Part shown: positions 1 to 8,734 of the stretch, in pieces
Layout: every line of letters begins with the position of its first letter
Numbering within the stretch: the first letter of the stretch is position 1
Origin: CAZKRU01 sp964555235
GTDB lineage: Bacteria; Verrucomicrobiota; Verrucomicrobiia; Methylacidiphilales; CAMAQI01
Assembly (NCBI GenBank): GCA_964555235.1
Contig: CAZKRU010000033.1
Location: forward strand, 1 to 44,047
DNA: 44,047 bases
Reading direction: 5' to 3'
The notes under the pieces: model-generated
The model's input: the letters and a program-made list of their open reading frames with translations, nothing else
Told to the model about the DNA's origin: nothing
Databases searched by the model: none
Program-made: the position numbers and the translations under genes

Positions 1-61
1 GAACCCCTACAGAGGGAAAACATCATCTAACCACCCTCTATGGGATGGCTGTGATATTATT

Positions 62-403
62 TTATCGTTCGACATCGATATATCCAATAAACCAACCAGG
101 AACAACTCTGCCGGTCGCTCGCGCATCCGATATGTCCTCTGGCGTGATAAACATATCGTCCATCGGAGACGGCTTGTTTGAGCCGTTGGGGGCAACTTTG
201 AAAACTTCATGAACTTTGTACCTGCGCTCGGTCAGAAAAGTCTGGAAGTGCGTCCGTGCTTCACGTGCTGAGCGAGCATAGACATACAACCGAACAAACG
301 CGCCGTCGCCGGTAAGTGGCTTACTGCATCCTCGATTCCGTGGACGAGTGAACCCACGGGCAATCGCCAAATCAGCATTCCCGGTGAATAATCTGCGTCG
401 CAT
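62..403 (-). CDS. Hypothetical protein, possible integron-cassette gene
   Basis: Unrecognised 113-residue soluble protein with an Arg-rich start and no signal peptide or membrane segment. The ATG lies 9 bases after the GTTCGGC end of the attC-like fold-back at 413-515 (read on the minus strand), which is the spacing expected for a cassette gene. Its last codons run into GTCGAAC and the TAA; after it, at 25-73, is a weaker attC-like arrangement (plus strand: ATCTAAC, a CCA.CCC/GGG.TGG stem with one unpaired base, then GTTCGAC). No clear Shine-Dalgarno site is visible. The function is unknown; that it is a cassette is inferred from the flanks, not from the protein. Confidence 0.5.
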   Translation of the reverse strand: MRRRLFTGNADLAIARGFTRPRNRGCSKPLTGDGAFVRLYVYARSAREARTHFQTFLTERRYKVHEVFKVAPNGSNKPSPMDDMFITPEDISDARATGRVVPGWFIGYIDVER

Positions 404-412
404 CTTGGTTGC

Positions 413-515
413 GCCGAACGCTCAAAGTGAGCCGCGACCATACATGGCGCGAAGCGTGCTGCTCGGAGCACGATTCGTGACATGTATGGTCGTTGGCTCT
501 ACTGCCTTGTTGGGC
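413..515 (-). repeat. attC-like recombination site (long imperfect fold-back)
   Basis: The ends GCCGAAC (413-419) and GTTGGGC (509-515) pair at 6 of 7 positions and resemble the RYYYAAC/GTTRRRY core sites of integron attC. Inside, 429-433 pairs with 495-499, then 435-446 pairs perfectly with 481-492, and most of 448-460 pairs with 467-479 around a 6-base loop. Between the first two stems there is one base on one side (434) and two on the other (493-494), leaving an extrahelical base as in attC sites. It lies between the stop of the gene at 526-870 and the start of the gene at 62-403, exactly where a cassette recombination site would be. No integrase is in the window, so this is a structural call. 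Confidence 0.55.
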
Positions 516-525
516 TCAGTGGTTT

Positions 526-870
526 TCATCTTTCGTCTAGTGTATCGTCGTAATGTGCTGATTTATTCTTTTTCACCATAAGGTCTATCTTAGTGGCGCT
601 AAGGCTATGGACATCAAAGAAATGATGATGAAAGCTTGGATCACCTGATGTATCCAATTCCGATAATTTTATCATATACTCACCCAGCTTTCTGAATCCT
701 TTGGAATTTCCGCAAAGCACCATCAGATAATCGCCATCGGTGAGGCCTCGGTGGCCACCGTCACCATCGCTTCCGCATAATAGAATACCGATGTCTTTGC
801 CTAGTTCGGGCACGCGAACTTTGGTCGGCATCTTCTTTGTCTTCGTAGGCTTTTTGGGTGACGGCTTCAT
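526..870 (-). CDS. Hypothetical protein, possible integron-cassette gene
   Basis: Unrecognised protein of 114 residues from the ATG at 870 (a TTG five codons earlier is possible). It has a Lys/Pro-rich start, then a compact domain with GDYLMVLCGNSKGFRKLGEY and a His-rich stretch (FHHHFFDVHS). The pattern of a 'GN..G...L..Y' helix followed by a His/Asp strand faintly recalls small immunity-type proteins, but I would not assign it. GTTGGGC, a plausible attC core, lies at 880-886, 9 bases before the ATG; the next attC-like site begins 10 bases after its stop. This head and tail arrangement is typical of a mobile gene cassette. Confidence 0.5.
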   Translation of the reverse strand: MKPSPKKPTKTKKMPTKVRVPELGKDIGILLCGSDGDGGHRGLTDGDYLMVLCGNSKGFRKLGEYMIKLSELDTSGDPSFHHHFFDVHSLSATKIDLMVKKNKSAHYDDTLDER

Positions 871-879
871 GTTTTCTTT

Positions 880-993
880 GCCCAACAGTTATTCAACCGA
901 CCGGTCGGTTTTTGCTGAGGTTTTCCCGTGAACAACCGACAGTGCTGTCGGTTGTTCCTGAACGTCTACAGAGAGGACGACACTGTTATGCCG
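880..993 (-). repeat. Palindrome-rich leader, possible attC-like site
   Basis: Upstream (minus strand) of the gene at 526-870. It holds a 28-base palindrome at 930-957 (13-base arms around TG) and a perfect 16-base palindrome AACCGACCGGTCGGTT at 895-910. The outer ends GGCATAACAGT and ACTGTTGGGC pair at most positions. Two 15-base strings here recur next to other small genes of the window: GAATAACTGTTGGGC (880-894; one mismatch to 38605-38619) and GTCGGTTGAATAACT (887-901; identical to 39719-39733). Confidence 0.4.
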
Positions 994-1051
994 CAAAAAT
1001 CGTGCGGTTATTCCAAGTGAAATCGAAACTTTCTTCTCCATTCAAAGTTTC

Positions 1052-1089
1052 AATTATCATATAAAACCGACCGCCTCAAGGCCTATCCA
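1052..1089 (-). repeat. Copy of a 38-bp dispersed repeat
   Basis: Matches the reverse complement of 38530-38567 at 33 of 38 positions by eye, including the 17-base core TTGAGGCGGTCGGTTTT. The similarity continues more weakly for about 50 more bases towards the small gene in both places, ending in GGAATAAC. In both copies the repeat points towards the start of a small unknown gene. The conserved part contains TTGAGG followed 15 bases later by GATAAT, which could be a promoter, although the spacing is short. Confidence 0.55.
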
Positions 1090-1156
1090 CGGGTCGTCCG
1101 GCACAAGACCCCGTTTTGAGCCGAAGGATCGCTGACGTATGACAAAAGGACTTCCC

Positions 1157-1194
1157 TTTGGTAGGGACTCCTCTCCGTAGGCGTCCCTACCAAA
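1157..1194. repeat. REP-like hairpin (TTTGGTAGGGAC family)
   Basis: Perfect 12-base arms at 1157-1168 and 1183-1194, with an inner CCT/AGG pair. The tip GGTAGGG/CCCTACC is shared with the repeats at 11944-11976 and 30941-31009. The GTAG at the foot of the stem is the kind of signal used by REP-associated transposases; no such gene is in the window. Confidence 0.7.
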
Positions 1195-1225
1195 TAATGT
1201 GGTGATGGATCTCGATCATTGAAAA

Positions 1226-1295
1226 TTCCTGTATTCCTGCCTTCCTCAGAAATCGATCATGGATTTTTCCTCTGAGGAACGCAGGAGGTCAGGAA
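1226..1295. repeat. Paired octad inverted repeat
   Basis: Each arm is a row of three imperfect 8-base units (left: AATTCCTG, TATTCCTG, CCTTCCTC). Pairing: 1226-1231 with 1290-1295, 1236-1240 with 1281-1285, and 1242-1250 with 1271-1279 (9 bases, perfect), around a 20-base loop. It starts 22 bases after the stop of the serine hydrolase (minus strand). It has the same plan as the elements at 37216, 41275 and 43880, though its sequence is the most divergent. Confidence 0.6.
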
Positions 1296-1317
1296 ATGGC
1301 CCCACGCAAACAAACAT

Positions 1318-2397
1318 TCACCCCAATCCCGCATCCTCATAAATCGCTGCATTCAATTCGAGAGCTCGTTTTTGATGCATCAGCTCACCGGGCATTCCGT
1401 TACAAACCCACGCAACCACGAGGCCGCGAGTACGATCCAGATAGGCTGAAGAAGACTGTGAACCGCTGTGACCGAAGGTGTCGCGCGAGGCGTGGGGGCC
1501 GTAACCGTAAACGAGATGACCTCCTTCGTATTGTTTGGAATCGTGAATGAATCCCAATCCCCAGTCGATGGTCTGACGGAAGGTGTTGTCGTAAAGTCCG
1601 GTTCGATGCCGAAAGGTGAGATCACGAATCGTCTCCGGCTTCAAGATTCCCTCCCCCTCATTTCGGATCACCTCATAAAGTCGCGCCAACTCGCGGATCG
1701 GCCCCCGACCATTGCTTGCAGGACGACAGATCGTGCATCCAAACGCTGTATCTAAATTCGGATGAGGGGCTAAGTCGTTTTCGGACTGATACATCACGCC
1801 GATCTTTTCTCCATACTCGTAATAGCGCGACTCAGGCATTCCGATCCAACAGTTCTCCATCCCGAGCGGCTCGAAGATCTGCTTTCTCGCATACTCGGAA
1901 AATGTCACTTTCGAGATTCGCTGGAGAATCTCTCCCAAAATGAACCAACTACTCGAAGTGTGATACCCCGCTTTTTGTCCTGGAATCCATCGTGGTTCCA
2001 GAGGCGCATCGCAGATTCGCGCAATGTTTTGCTCCCACGACTCAGGATTCCAGAGCGAATCCGCGGAGCGAAACCCTCCAGTATGTGTCAGAAGATGCCG
2101 GATCGTGATCGATTCTTTGCCATTTTTCCCAAACTCGGGAAGATACCGTACCACCAAATCATCCCAATCTAATTCGCGGCGCTCAACCCACTGTCCCAAG
2201 GCAATCGCCGTCACCGGTTTCGTAGAGGAGAGCCAGACGAGAAGATGATCCGTTCGCAAGGATTCCCCCGGACGCACTTCTCCCAAGGCAAAATCGGCAA
2301 GAGAACGACCTTCAAGTGAAACAAAAACCTGCGCTCCGCGATGGAGCTTCTGTTCAATTCCCCGCTCCAGAACCGCGACGGTTTTCTGAAATGACAT
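1318..2397 (-). CDS. Serine hydrolase of the beta-lactamase (class C)/esterase family
   Basis: The 359-residue protein has the penicillin-binding-protein/class C beta-lactamase fold markers: S57-x-x-K60 in WLSSTKP, Y145 in GYHTSSS in the place of YxN, and HSG (about residue 312, in TFGHSGSQ) in the place of KTG. Ser57 would be the acylated nucleophile. There is no signal peptide, so it is probably cytoplasmic; members of this group are often esterases or peptidases rather than drug-resistance enzymes. It lies 24 bases after the aldolase gene and is probably co-transcribed. The ATG at 2397 is used because the family normally starts shortly before such a region. The substrate cannot be told from sequence. 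Confidence 0.85.
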   Translation of the reverse strand: MSFQKTVAVLERGIEQKLHRGAQVFVSLEGRSLADFALGEVRPGESLRTDHLLVWLSSTKPVTAIALGQWVERRELDWDDLVVRYLPEFGKNGKESITIRHLLTHTGGFRSADSLWNPESWEQNIARICDAPLEPRWIPGQKAGYHTSSSWFILGEILQRISKVTFSEYARKQIFEPLGMENCWIGMPESRYYEYGEKIGVMYQSENDLAPHPNLDTAFGCTICRPASNGRGPIRELARLYEVIRNEGEGILKPETIRDLTFRHRTGLYDNTFRQTIDWGLGFIHDSKQYEGGHLVYGYGPHASRDTFGHSGSQSSSAYLDRTRGLVVAWVCNGMPGELMHQKRALELNAAIYEDAGLG

Positions 2398-2421
2398 GAA
2401 AACCGTCGCAGCCCGATTCGA

Positions 2422-3375
2422 TTATTTTTTCAACGTCGCGCGAATGAGATCGAGCGTATTGGCAGAACCAAGCTTTTCGTTCTTATGAGCAATAAACTTG
2501 GCGTATTCGTCAATGAAGGTCTTACCAGGAGGACGGAAATCAAATTCCTCAGGCTTGTCGCGAAAGAATTCGCGATGCACTCGAGTCCAAACCAGACGAC
2601 CATCGGTATCAATGTTCACCTTGGTCACCCCAAGCTTAGCCGCTGGGAGATACTCGTTCTCATCCACCCCACACGCGCTGGGATCCAATTTTCCACCCGC
2701 GGCATTGATCCGGCGAACTTCTTCCGCAGGAACACTCGAGCTTCCGTGCATTACAATCGGAGTTCCCGGAATCTTTTTTTGAATGCTTTCAATCACATTA
2801 AAGTGGAGCGATTGATGACCTTTGAATTTGTAAGCTCCGTGACTCGTTCCAATCGCCGCCGCAAGCGCATCGCAACCAGTCAATTTAACAAACTCCACCG
2901 CTTCTTCTGGATCCGTCAAACAGGAGTGACCTTCGTCAACTTGAATATCCTCTTCAACGCCGCCGAGCATTCCGAGCTCTGCTTCAACACTGAGGCCTTT
3001 GGCGTGGGCCCGATCAACAACGCGCTTGGTGATTTCTACATTTTTTTCAAAGGATTCGTGCGACGCATCGATCATGACAGAGCTGTAAAAACCGGAATCG
3101 ATACAATCGTAGCAAGTCTCCTCGTCACCGTGATCGAGATGCACCGCATAGATGGCTTCCGGGAAAATCTCCTCAGCACTACGAATGATCGCTTCAAGCA
3201 TTCGCTTGTCCGTGTATTTACGGGCTCCCTTGGAAAGCTGGATGATAAACGGAGCCTTGGATTGAATACATCCCCGGAAAAGCCCCATGGTCTGCTCCGC
3301 ATTGTTAATATTGTAAGCACCGACGGCAAATTTTCCGTAGGCAATTTTATAAAGCAGTTCCGTTGTGACAATCAT
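2422..3375 (-). CDS. fba: Class II fructose-bisphosphate aldolase
   Basis: Zinc-dependent aldolase of glycolysis/gluconeogenesis, splitting fructose 1,6-bisphosphate into dihydroxyacetone phosphate and glyceraldehyde 3-phosphate. From the start at 3375 it has 317 residues. Visible family marks are HLDHG (Asp81, His82), AELG (Glu133), GTSHG (His179, Zn ligand) and VMHGSSSVP (His210, Zn ligand), then the NIDTDGR phosphate-binding segment. The frame is open 33 codons further upstream, but MIVTTELL is the normal family start and it is preceded by AGGAGG at 3380-3385, so I chose it. A 250-base gap separates it from the divergent nitrate operon. Confidence 0.95.
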   Translation of the reverse strand: MIVTTELLYKIAYGKFAVGAYNINNAEQTMGLFRGCIQSKAPFIIQLSKGARKYTDKRMLEAIIRSAEEIFPEAIYAVHLDHGDEETCYDCIDSGFYSSVMIDASHESFEKNVEITKRVVDRAHAKGLSVEAELGMLGGVEEDIQVDEGHSCLTDPEEAVEFVKLTGCDALAAAIGTSHGAYKFKGHQSLHFNVIESIQKKIPGTPIVMHGSSSVPAEEVRRINAAGGKLDPSACGVDENEYLPAAKLGVTKVNIDTDGRLVWTRVHREFFRDKPEEFDFRPPGKTFIDEYAKFIAHKNEKLGSANTLDLIRATLKK

Positions 3376-3625
3376 GAGTTCCTCCTGGTTCTTTCGAAGT
3401 TCGACTAAAGCGGAAACTTTTGAGGAAGCGAGAAGGAAATCAATCCGGATGAAGTTTCGCCAAAAAAAGACCAAAAATCACCCCAGCCTTTGTGACGCTT
3501 GTGCGTTCTGTAGCAACACGATCGCTAGTATGAATTATTTTCATGAATATAATCAATCCAATGAAATCAATTTAAAGCCTTTTTCAAGTAGATTGGTATG
3601 AGGGATGCTCGTCAGATGGAAGCTT

Positions 3626-5383
3626 ATGAAAAGTGTACCGATCATTCCATCTTCCGCCCCCTTCTCCCCCGATCAACGGGCGTGGTTGAACGGATTTCTT
3701 GCAGCTTGGCTCGGAGAAGCAGGAGAAATGCCAACCGGTCTCTCCAATGCCGCCCCTCAAGAACCGCTTCTCATTCTCTACGGCAGTCAAAGTGGAAATG
3801 CGGAGGGACTCGCTAAGCGAATTGGAAAAGAATCAGCAACTCAAGGTTATCAAGCCCGCGTCCTCGAGATGGCTCAAGCGGTCTCGCTCGATTTTTCCAA
3901 AGAATCACGCCTCGTTTGCATTACCAGTACCTGGGGCGATGGAGAAATGCCGGATAACGCCAAACCGTTTTGGGACTACCTCAATAGCGATCTCTCCCCC
4001 TCCCTCGCCAATCTTCAATTCTCCGTTCTGGCACTCGGTGACCGGAACTACCCCGCTTTTTGTCAGGCCGGCAAAGACCTCGAAACCAAATTAGCCGCGC
4101 TCGGAGGAAAACGAATCCACCCACTGGCCGAATGCGATGTCGATTACGAAACTCCCGCAAAAGCCTGGATCGAAGGACTCTGGCCCGCACTCAAGGGAGT
4201 CGCGAATGGAACTTCTCACGTCAACGGAACAAATGGCGCCTCGAAGCCTGAAAAATTCGATCCCAAATACAGTCGAAAAAATCCTTTCAGTGCCTCGCTA
4301 AAAACGAATCAAAATCTGAACGGAGCCGGATCCGAAAAAGAGGTTAGGCACATCGAAATTGATTTGGCGGGATCTGAATTAACCTACGAAGTCGGTGACG
4401 CTCTCGGCGTCTTTTCAAAAAATGATCCTGCGCTCGTCGAGGCGATCTTGAAACTTCAGGGTTGGAGCGGAAACGAAAGCGTCCCCCTTCCCGATGGAGG
4501 AACCTCCTCGATTCAAGAAGCCCTCCTCCAATCCTACGAAATCACCAAATTGAGCCCCAAACTTCTCGAAGCAGCCACTCAGCACGGGGCTGAACTCAAA
4601 GGACTTCTGGAACCGGCAAAGAAAAAAGAGCTCGATGCTTACCTCTGGGGGCGCGATCTTCTTGATCTTTTCCAGGAATTTCCAGCCCTCAAGTGGAGTC
4701 CGGAAGCCTGTGTCACCCTACTCAAAAAACTGAATGTCCGACTCTATTCCATCGCCTCCAGCCTCAAAGCGCACCCCGGCGAAGTTCACCTCACGGTCGG
4801 CGCTGTCCGTTTTGAGACGCACGGGCGCAAACGTGGCGGAGTCTGTTCCACCTTTTTGGCTGACCGGGTTGCACTCGGAGGAGCGATCCCGGTTTTTGTT
4901 CAAGTCTCGCACGGATTTCGTCCTCCTCAAAATCCGGAAACGCCGATGATCATGGTCGGACCTGGAACCGGGATCGCTCCCTTCCGCGCCTTTCTTGAAG
5001 AACGAAAAGCGATCGGCGCCAAGGGAAAAAACTGGCTCTTCTTCGGCGATCAACGAATCGCCACCGATTTCCTCTATCGCGACGAATTGGGACAATTCCA
5101 AAAAGAGGGATATCTTGCACAGCTCGACACGGCTTTCTCTCGGGATCAGGCGACAAAAATTTACGTTCAAAATCGAATGCTTGAAAACGCAAAGGATCTT
5201 TGGAGCTGGCTTGAGTCCGGCGCCCACTTCTATGTCTGCGGCGATGCGAGCCGCATGGCGAAGGATGTCGATGCCGCCCTTCACCAGATCGTTCAAGAGC
5301 AAGGCGGGAAAAGTGCCGAAGCGGCTGCGGATTACGTGAAACAACTCAAGACGGACAAGCGCTATCAACGGGATGTTTACTAA
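3626..5383 (+). CDS. CysJ-like diflavin reductase (flavodoxin/FAD/NADPH domains)
   Basis: The 585-residue protein has a flavodoxin-like FMN domain (about residues 48-190, LYGSQSGNAE phosphate loop), an FAD domain with RLYSIASS (from about 371), an NADPH domain with MVGPGTGIAPFRAF (from about 440) and the C-terminal KRYQRDVY typical of sulfite reductase flavoproteins. Such proteins pass electrons from NADPH through FAD and FMN to a sirohaem enzyme. Here the next gene is a nitrite reductase rather than a CysI, so it probably feeds nitrite reduction. A low-complexity Asn/Gly/Thr linker follows the FMN domain. ATG 3626 is chosen over 3605 because GGAAG stands 3 bases upstream; the extra 7 codons have no support. 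First gene of the operon. Confidence 0.88.
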   Translation: MKSVPIIPSSAPFSPDQRAWLNGFLAAWLGEAGEMPTGLSNAAPQEPLLILYGSQSGNAEGLAKRIGKESATQGYQARVLEMAQAVSLDFSKESRLVCITSTWGDGEMPDNAKPFWDYLNSDLSPSLANLQFSVLALGDRNYPAFCQAGKDLETKLAALGGKRIHPLAECDVDYETPAKAWIEGLWPALKGVANGTSHVNGTNGASKPEKFDPKYSRKNPFSASLKTNQNLNGAGSEKEVRHIEIDLAGSELTYEVGDALGVFSKNDPALVEAILKLQGWSGNESVPLPDGGTSSIQEALLQSYEITKLSPKLLEAATQHGAELKGLLEPAKKKELDAYLWGRDLLDLFQEFPALKWSPEACVTLLKKLNVRLYSIASSLKAHPGEVHLTVGAVRFETHGRKRGGVCSTFLADRVALGGAIPVFVQVSHGFRPPQNPETPMIMVGPGTGIAPFRAFLEERKAIGAKGKNWLFFGDQRIATDFLYRDELGQFQKEGYLAQLDTAFSRDQATKIYVQNRMLENAKDLWSWLESGAHFYVCGDASRMAKDVDAALHQIVQEQGGKSAEAAADYVKQLKTDKRYQRDVY

Positions 5384-5384
5384 A

Positions 5385-7136
5385 ATGAGCGTCGCCGCCG
5401 AACCTCTCTTGCGATCTGACTTCTCCGAGGAACAAAAACGTTACCTCGAGGGATTTTTTGCCGGGATTCGCGCACGCGGCCAAACCTTTGGAGAGACGGA
5501 AAAAGCCCCGACTTCAACCGAACCCGATTTATCAAGCCTCATCAAGGAAGAGCGCATCAAACGAGAACTCCATCCGCTCGATGCCTATGTCACGCTTCTA
5601 GAAGATGCCCAACAGAACAAAGCTCCTGATCCGGAAAATCTTTTTCGCTACAAATGGAACGGTCTCTTTTTTCTGACGCCACTCAAGGATTCGTATATGG
5701 CCCGACTGCGAATCCCGGGAGGCTTTCTGAAGACATACCAGCTTCGCGAAATCGCCCATGTCTCCAAAGAACTCACCTCCGGCTATGTTCAAATTACAAC
5801 CCGGGCTAATTTTCAAATTCGTCTCATTCAACCGAAAGACGCTCCGGAAGTGTTGCGTCGCATTCAAAGTGTCGGTCTTCACACGCGTGGCGCGGGAGCT
5901 GATAATATCCGCAATTTAACTGCAAATCCAACCGCGGGAATTGATCCCCACGAGTTAATTGACGTCACACGCTATACTCACGATCTCGCACAAATCATTC
6001 TCTCAAGTCGTGAATTTTATGATCTTCCTCGGAAATTCAACATTGCACTGGATGGCGGTGGATTAATCGGAAGTGTCGAAGATACGAATGATATCGGAGT
6101 TAAAGCCGTTCAAGTCAAAGAGACTCCCGACGGCCCCGCTGCAGGCGTTTATTTTCGAATCAAGCTCGGCGGTGCGACCGGCCACAAGGCATTCGCAAAG
6201 GACATCGGCGTCCTCGTCAAACCTCAAGAGATGGTCAAGGTCGTTGTCGCGCTCGTTCGGGTCTTTATCAAAAACGGAAATCGCACGGACCGTAAAAAAG
6301 CGCGGCTCAAACATCTTCTCGAATCTTGGACACTGGACCAATACCTCGCCGAAACGGAGAAACTCCTCGGATACAAACTCATTCGTGCGCCATACGATGC
6401 CCAAGGTCTCTGCGCGTGCGAACTTCCGGAAACCACTCCCGAGTTCCCCCATTCGCATGTTGGCGTCTTTCCTCAGCGTCAGGAAGGACTCTCCTACGTC
6501 GGCGTGACCATTCCCGTCGGACAGCTAAGTCCGACCCAGATGCTCAAGCTGGCTGATCTCGCGGATGAACACGGCTGCGGCGAAGTGCGACTGACGGTCT
6601 GGCAAAACCTGATTATTCCCGGCGTCCCCAACGATGAAGTCCTCGCCTTGAAAAAAGGTCTGATCAAAATGGGGCTGGGCTGGGAGCAATCCCATCTCCG
6701 CAGTGGATTCATCGCTTGCACCGGAAATTCTTACTGCAAATTTGCCTCCAGCAATACCAAAGGTCAGGCCATCGAGCTCATGGAGTATCTGGACAAGCGG
6801 ATTCATCTTGATCAACCCATCAATGTCCATCTCACCGGATGCGCTCACTCCTGCGCACAACATTACATGGGAGACATTGGACTTCTCGCGACAAAAGTGA
6901 AACTCGCCGGAGAGACCGTTGAAGGCTATCACGTTTTTGTCGGTGGTGGGTTTGGAAAATATCAAGCCGTCGGACGCCAAGTCTTCACGGGAGTTGCCTT
7001 TGAAGATTTGAAGGCCACTCTGGAACGAATCTTTAAAGCCTATCTCAAACATCGACAACCCCAAGAGCCGTTTCAAGCGTTTAGCAATCGCTACGACTTA
7101 AACACCCTGCAAGCACTTTTCAGTAACGAGGAATGA
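5385..7136 (+). CDS. nirA: Assimilatory nitrite reductase, ferredoxin/NirA type
   Basis: Sirohaem and [4Fe-4S] enzyme reducing nitrite to ammonium with six electrons. The cluster/sirohaem cysteines are visible as C445-x5-C450 (CTGNSYC) and C486-x3-C490 (TGCAHSC). The conserved GAGADNIRNLTANPTAGIDP segment and the two repeated nitrite/sulfite reductase half-domains are intact. At 583 residues it has normal length for NirA. Sulfite reductase (CysI) is the alternative, but the neighbouring NasA and the NirA-like sequence around the first domain favour nitrite. ATG 5385 lies 1 base after the flavoprotein stop; ATG 5373, overlapping that gene, is possible. The pairing with a diflavin reductase suggests NADPH-driven rather than purely ferredoxin-driven reduction. 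Confidence 0.88.
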   Translation: MSVAAEPLLRSDFSEEQKRYLEGFFAGIRARGQTFGETEKAPTSTEPDLSSLIKEERIKRELHPLDAYVTLLEDAQQNKAPDPENLFRYKWNGLFFLTPLKDSYMARLRIPGGFLKTYQLREIAHVSKELTSGYVQITTRANFQIRLIQPKDAPEVLRRIQSVGLHTRGAGADNIRNLTANPTAGIDPHELIDVTRYTHDLAQIILSSREFYDLPRKFNIALDGGGLIGSVEDTNDIGVKAVQVKETPDGPAAGVYFRIKLGGATGHKAFAKDIGVLVKPQEMVKVVVALVRVFIKNGNRTDRKKARLKHLLESWTLDQYLAETEKLLGYKLIRAPYDAQGLCACELPETTPEFPHSHVGVFPQRQEGLSYVGVTIPVGQLSPTQMLKLADLADEHGCGEVRLTVWQNLIIPGVPNDEVLALKKGLIKMGLGWEQSHLRSGFIACTGNSYCKFASSNTKGQAIELMEYLDKRIHLDQPINVHLTGCAHSCAQHYMGDIGLLATKVKLAGETVEGYHVFVGGGFGKYQAVGRQVFTGVAFEDLKATLERIFKAYLKHRQPQEPFQAFSNRYDLNTLQALFSNEE

Positions 7137-7138
7137 TC

Positions 7139-8734
7139 ATGCACGCGGCAACGAATTTCGTCGATCCGCTGACACTCCTCGATGAACTATTGAAGGAACA
7201 ACAACTTCTCACTCCGGTCGCACGCTTTGCGAGACACCATGAAACCGGCCCCACCCAGGAGAAATATTATCGAGACCTGATTCCACTCAGTACCCCCGGG
7301 CAGGACGAGCAATACGCCTTTCAAGTCGATCTCGATGCTTGTACTGGCTGCAAAGCCTGCGTCACAGCCTGTCACAATTTGAATGGATTGGAAGACGACG
7401 AAATCTGGCGCAATGTCGGTCTCCTTCACGGTGGAAAACGATTTGAGCCTTACCAGCAAACGATCACCACCGCCTGTCACCATTGCGTGGATCCCGCCTG
7501 CCTGAACGGATGTCCGGTCGATGCGTACGAGAAGGAGGCCGATACCGGAATCGTGCGCCATCTCGATGATCAATGCATCGGATGTCAGTATTGCGTCATG
7601 AAATGTCCTTACGACGTTCCGAAATATTCGAAGTCGAAAGGAATTGTTCGAAAATGCGACATGTGTCACAGCCGCCTCACGGCCGGAGAAGCCCCTGCAT
7701 GTGTCCAAGCCTGTCCGAACGGCGCGATCCGGATTGTTCTCGTCAACAAAACGATCATTCGACGCCAAACTGACTTCGATGAGACGCTCGTCCCGGATGC
7801 CTTTTCTTCCGACTATACTCTTCCAACGACCCGATATACGACACGACGTTCGTATCCAAAAAATGTTCGCGCTGCAGATCGACATCAAGCACACCCTGAA
7901 CATCCTCACTGGCCTCTCATTGGAATGTTACTCCTCACGCAACTCTCCTTGGGGGCTTATGCCCTTTCGTTCCTTGAAAACCTTCAGGGAGCTTCACTTC
8001 ACCGAATGAGCGCTGCCGGACTGATCGCCTGTCTCGCAGGACTCACTTGCAGCACCTTACACCTCGGACAACCTCTCAAAGCCTGGCGGTTTTTTGTGGG
8101 ACTTCGGCATTCGTGGTTAAGCCGGGAAATTTTGGCATTCGGAATTTTCTCAGGTGCCGCTTTTGCTGCAACTGGCTGGGCCTGGTTTGGATCTTTCGTT
8201 CCTGGAATGCCTCCTGAATGGAGAGAATTAACGAACAACATTACCCTCGTGGGAGCCATCGCAACCGGACTAATCGGAGTTCTCTGCTCCGTGATGATTT
8301 ATCATGATACGCGTCGAACCTTCTGGCGATTCCCGATCAGTGCCGGGAAATTTATCGGAAGCGCCTTCGTCCTCGGTGGACTGACCGGGAGTCTCCTCAC
8401 CGGAAGCTCCCACGCGTTGCTCCTGTGGGGGCTTGGAGGGAGTTGGAAGTGGATCTTGGAAATCGCTGAGTTCCGCTTCGGGTCGCGCTCCGATTGGGTT
8501 CCAGAAAAGCGAACCGTGATGTTAATGCTCGGCCCGCTCGCTTACATCACCAGTACACGACTCCTTGCCGGACTGATTGGCTCTATCCTCTTGCCTTTCG
8601 CCCTTTTCCTTTCGCCACACGATCCGAACTTCTGGCTCTGGGGAGCCGGCCTGTTAACCCTTGTCAGCGAAGTGTCCGAACGTTATCTCTATTTTACCGC
8701 CGTCAGTGCACCTAAAATGCCGGGGAATCCATGA
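7139..8734 (+). CDS. Fused DmsB-DmsC: four-cluster ferredoxin with membrane anchor
   Basis: The N-terminal half is a DmsB/NrfC-type iron-sulfur protein: CTGCKACVTAC (from Cys68), CHHCVDPACLNGCP, CIGCQYCVMKCP and CDMCHSR...CVQACP, enough for four [4Fe-4S] clusters. From about residue 257 it continues into a polytopic DmsC-like anchor of about eight hydrophobic helices. In DMSO reductase these are two separate subunits that link a molybdoenzyme to the quinone pool. Here they are one chain inside a nitrate operon, so it probably takes electrons from menaquinol or ubiquinol to the cytoplasmic NasA. ATG 7139 has GAGGA 6 bases upstream; the ATG at 7133 overlaps that site. The stop overlaps the nasA start by 4 bases (ATGA). 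Confidence 0.88.
   Translation: MHAATNFVDPLTLLDELLKEQQLLTPVARFARHHETGPTQEKYYRDLIPLSTPGQDEQYAFQVDLDACTGCKACVTACHNLNGLEDDEIWRNVGLLHGGKRFEPYQQTITTACHHCVDPACLNGCPVDAYEKEADTGIVRHLDDQCIGCQYCVMKCPYDVPKYSKSKGIVRKCDMCHSRLTAGEAPACVQACPNGAIRIVLVNKTIIRRQTDFDETLVPDAFSSDYTLPTTRYTTRRSYPKNVRAADRHQAHPEHPHWPLIGMLLLTQLSLGAYALSFLENLQGASLHRMSAAGLIACLAGLTCSTLHLGQPLKAWRFFVGLRHSWLSREILAFGIFSGAAFAATGWAWFGSFVPGMPPEWRELTNNITLVGAIATGLIGVLCSVMIYHDTRRTFWRFPISAGKFIGSAFVLGGLTGSLLTGSSHALLLWGLGGSWKWILEIAEFRFGSRSDWVPEKRTVMLMLGPLAYITSTRLLAGLIGSILLPFALFLSPHDPNFWLWGAGLLTLVSEVSERYLYFTAVSAPKMPGNP

Noticed and set aside
25..73. attC site after the gene at 62-403
   Set aside because: Core-like ends ATCTAAC and GTTCGAC do not pair well and the only stem is short; kept as a remark, not as a feature.
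895..910. Perfect palindrome AACCGACCGGTCGGTT, looking like a TetR operator
   Set aside because: No regulator gene is near, and part of it (GTCGGTTGAAT) belongs to a repeat shared with 39719-39733, so a repeat or recombination-site origin fits better.
2485..3408. Long plus-strand open frame opposite the aldolase gene
   Set aside because: It mirrors the codon pattern of fba, has no recognisable domain and no ribosome site; it is an antisense shadow.
5385..7136. Sulfite reductase (CysI) instead of nitrite reductase, suggested by the CysJ-like neighbour
   Set aside because: The sequence around the first domain and the coupled NasA gene fit NirA; CysI would not explain the molybdoenzyme.
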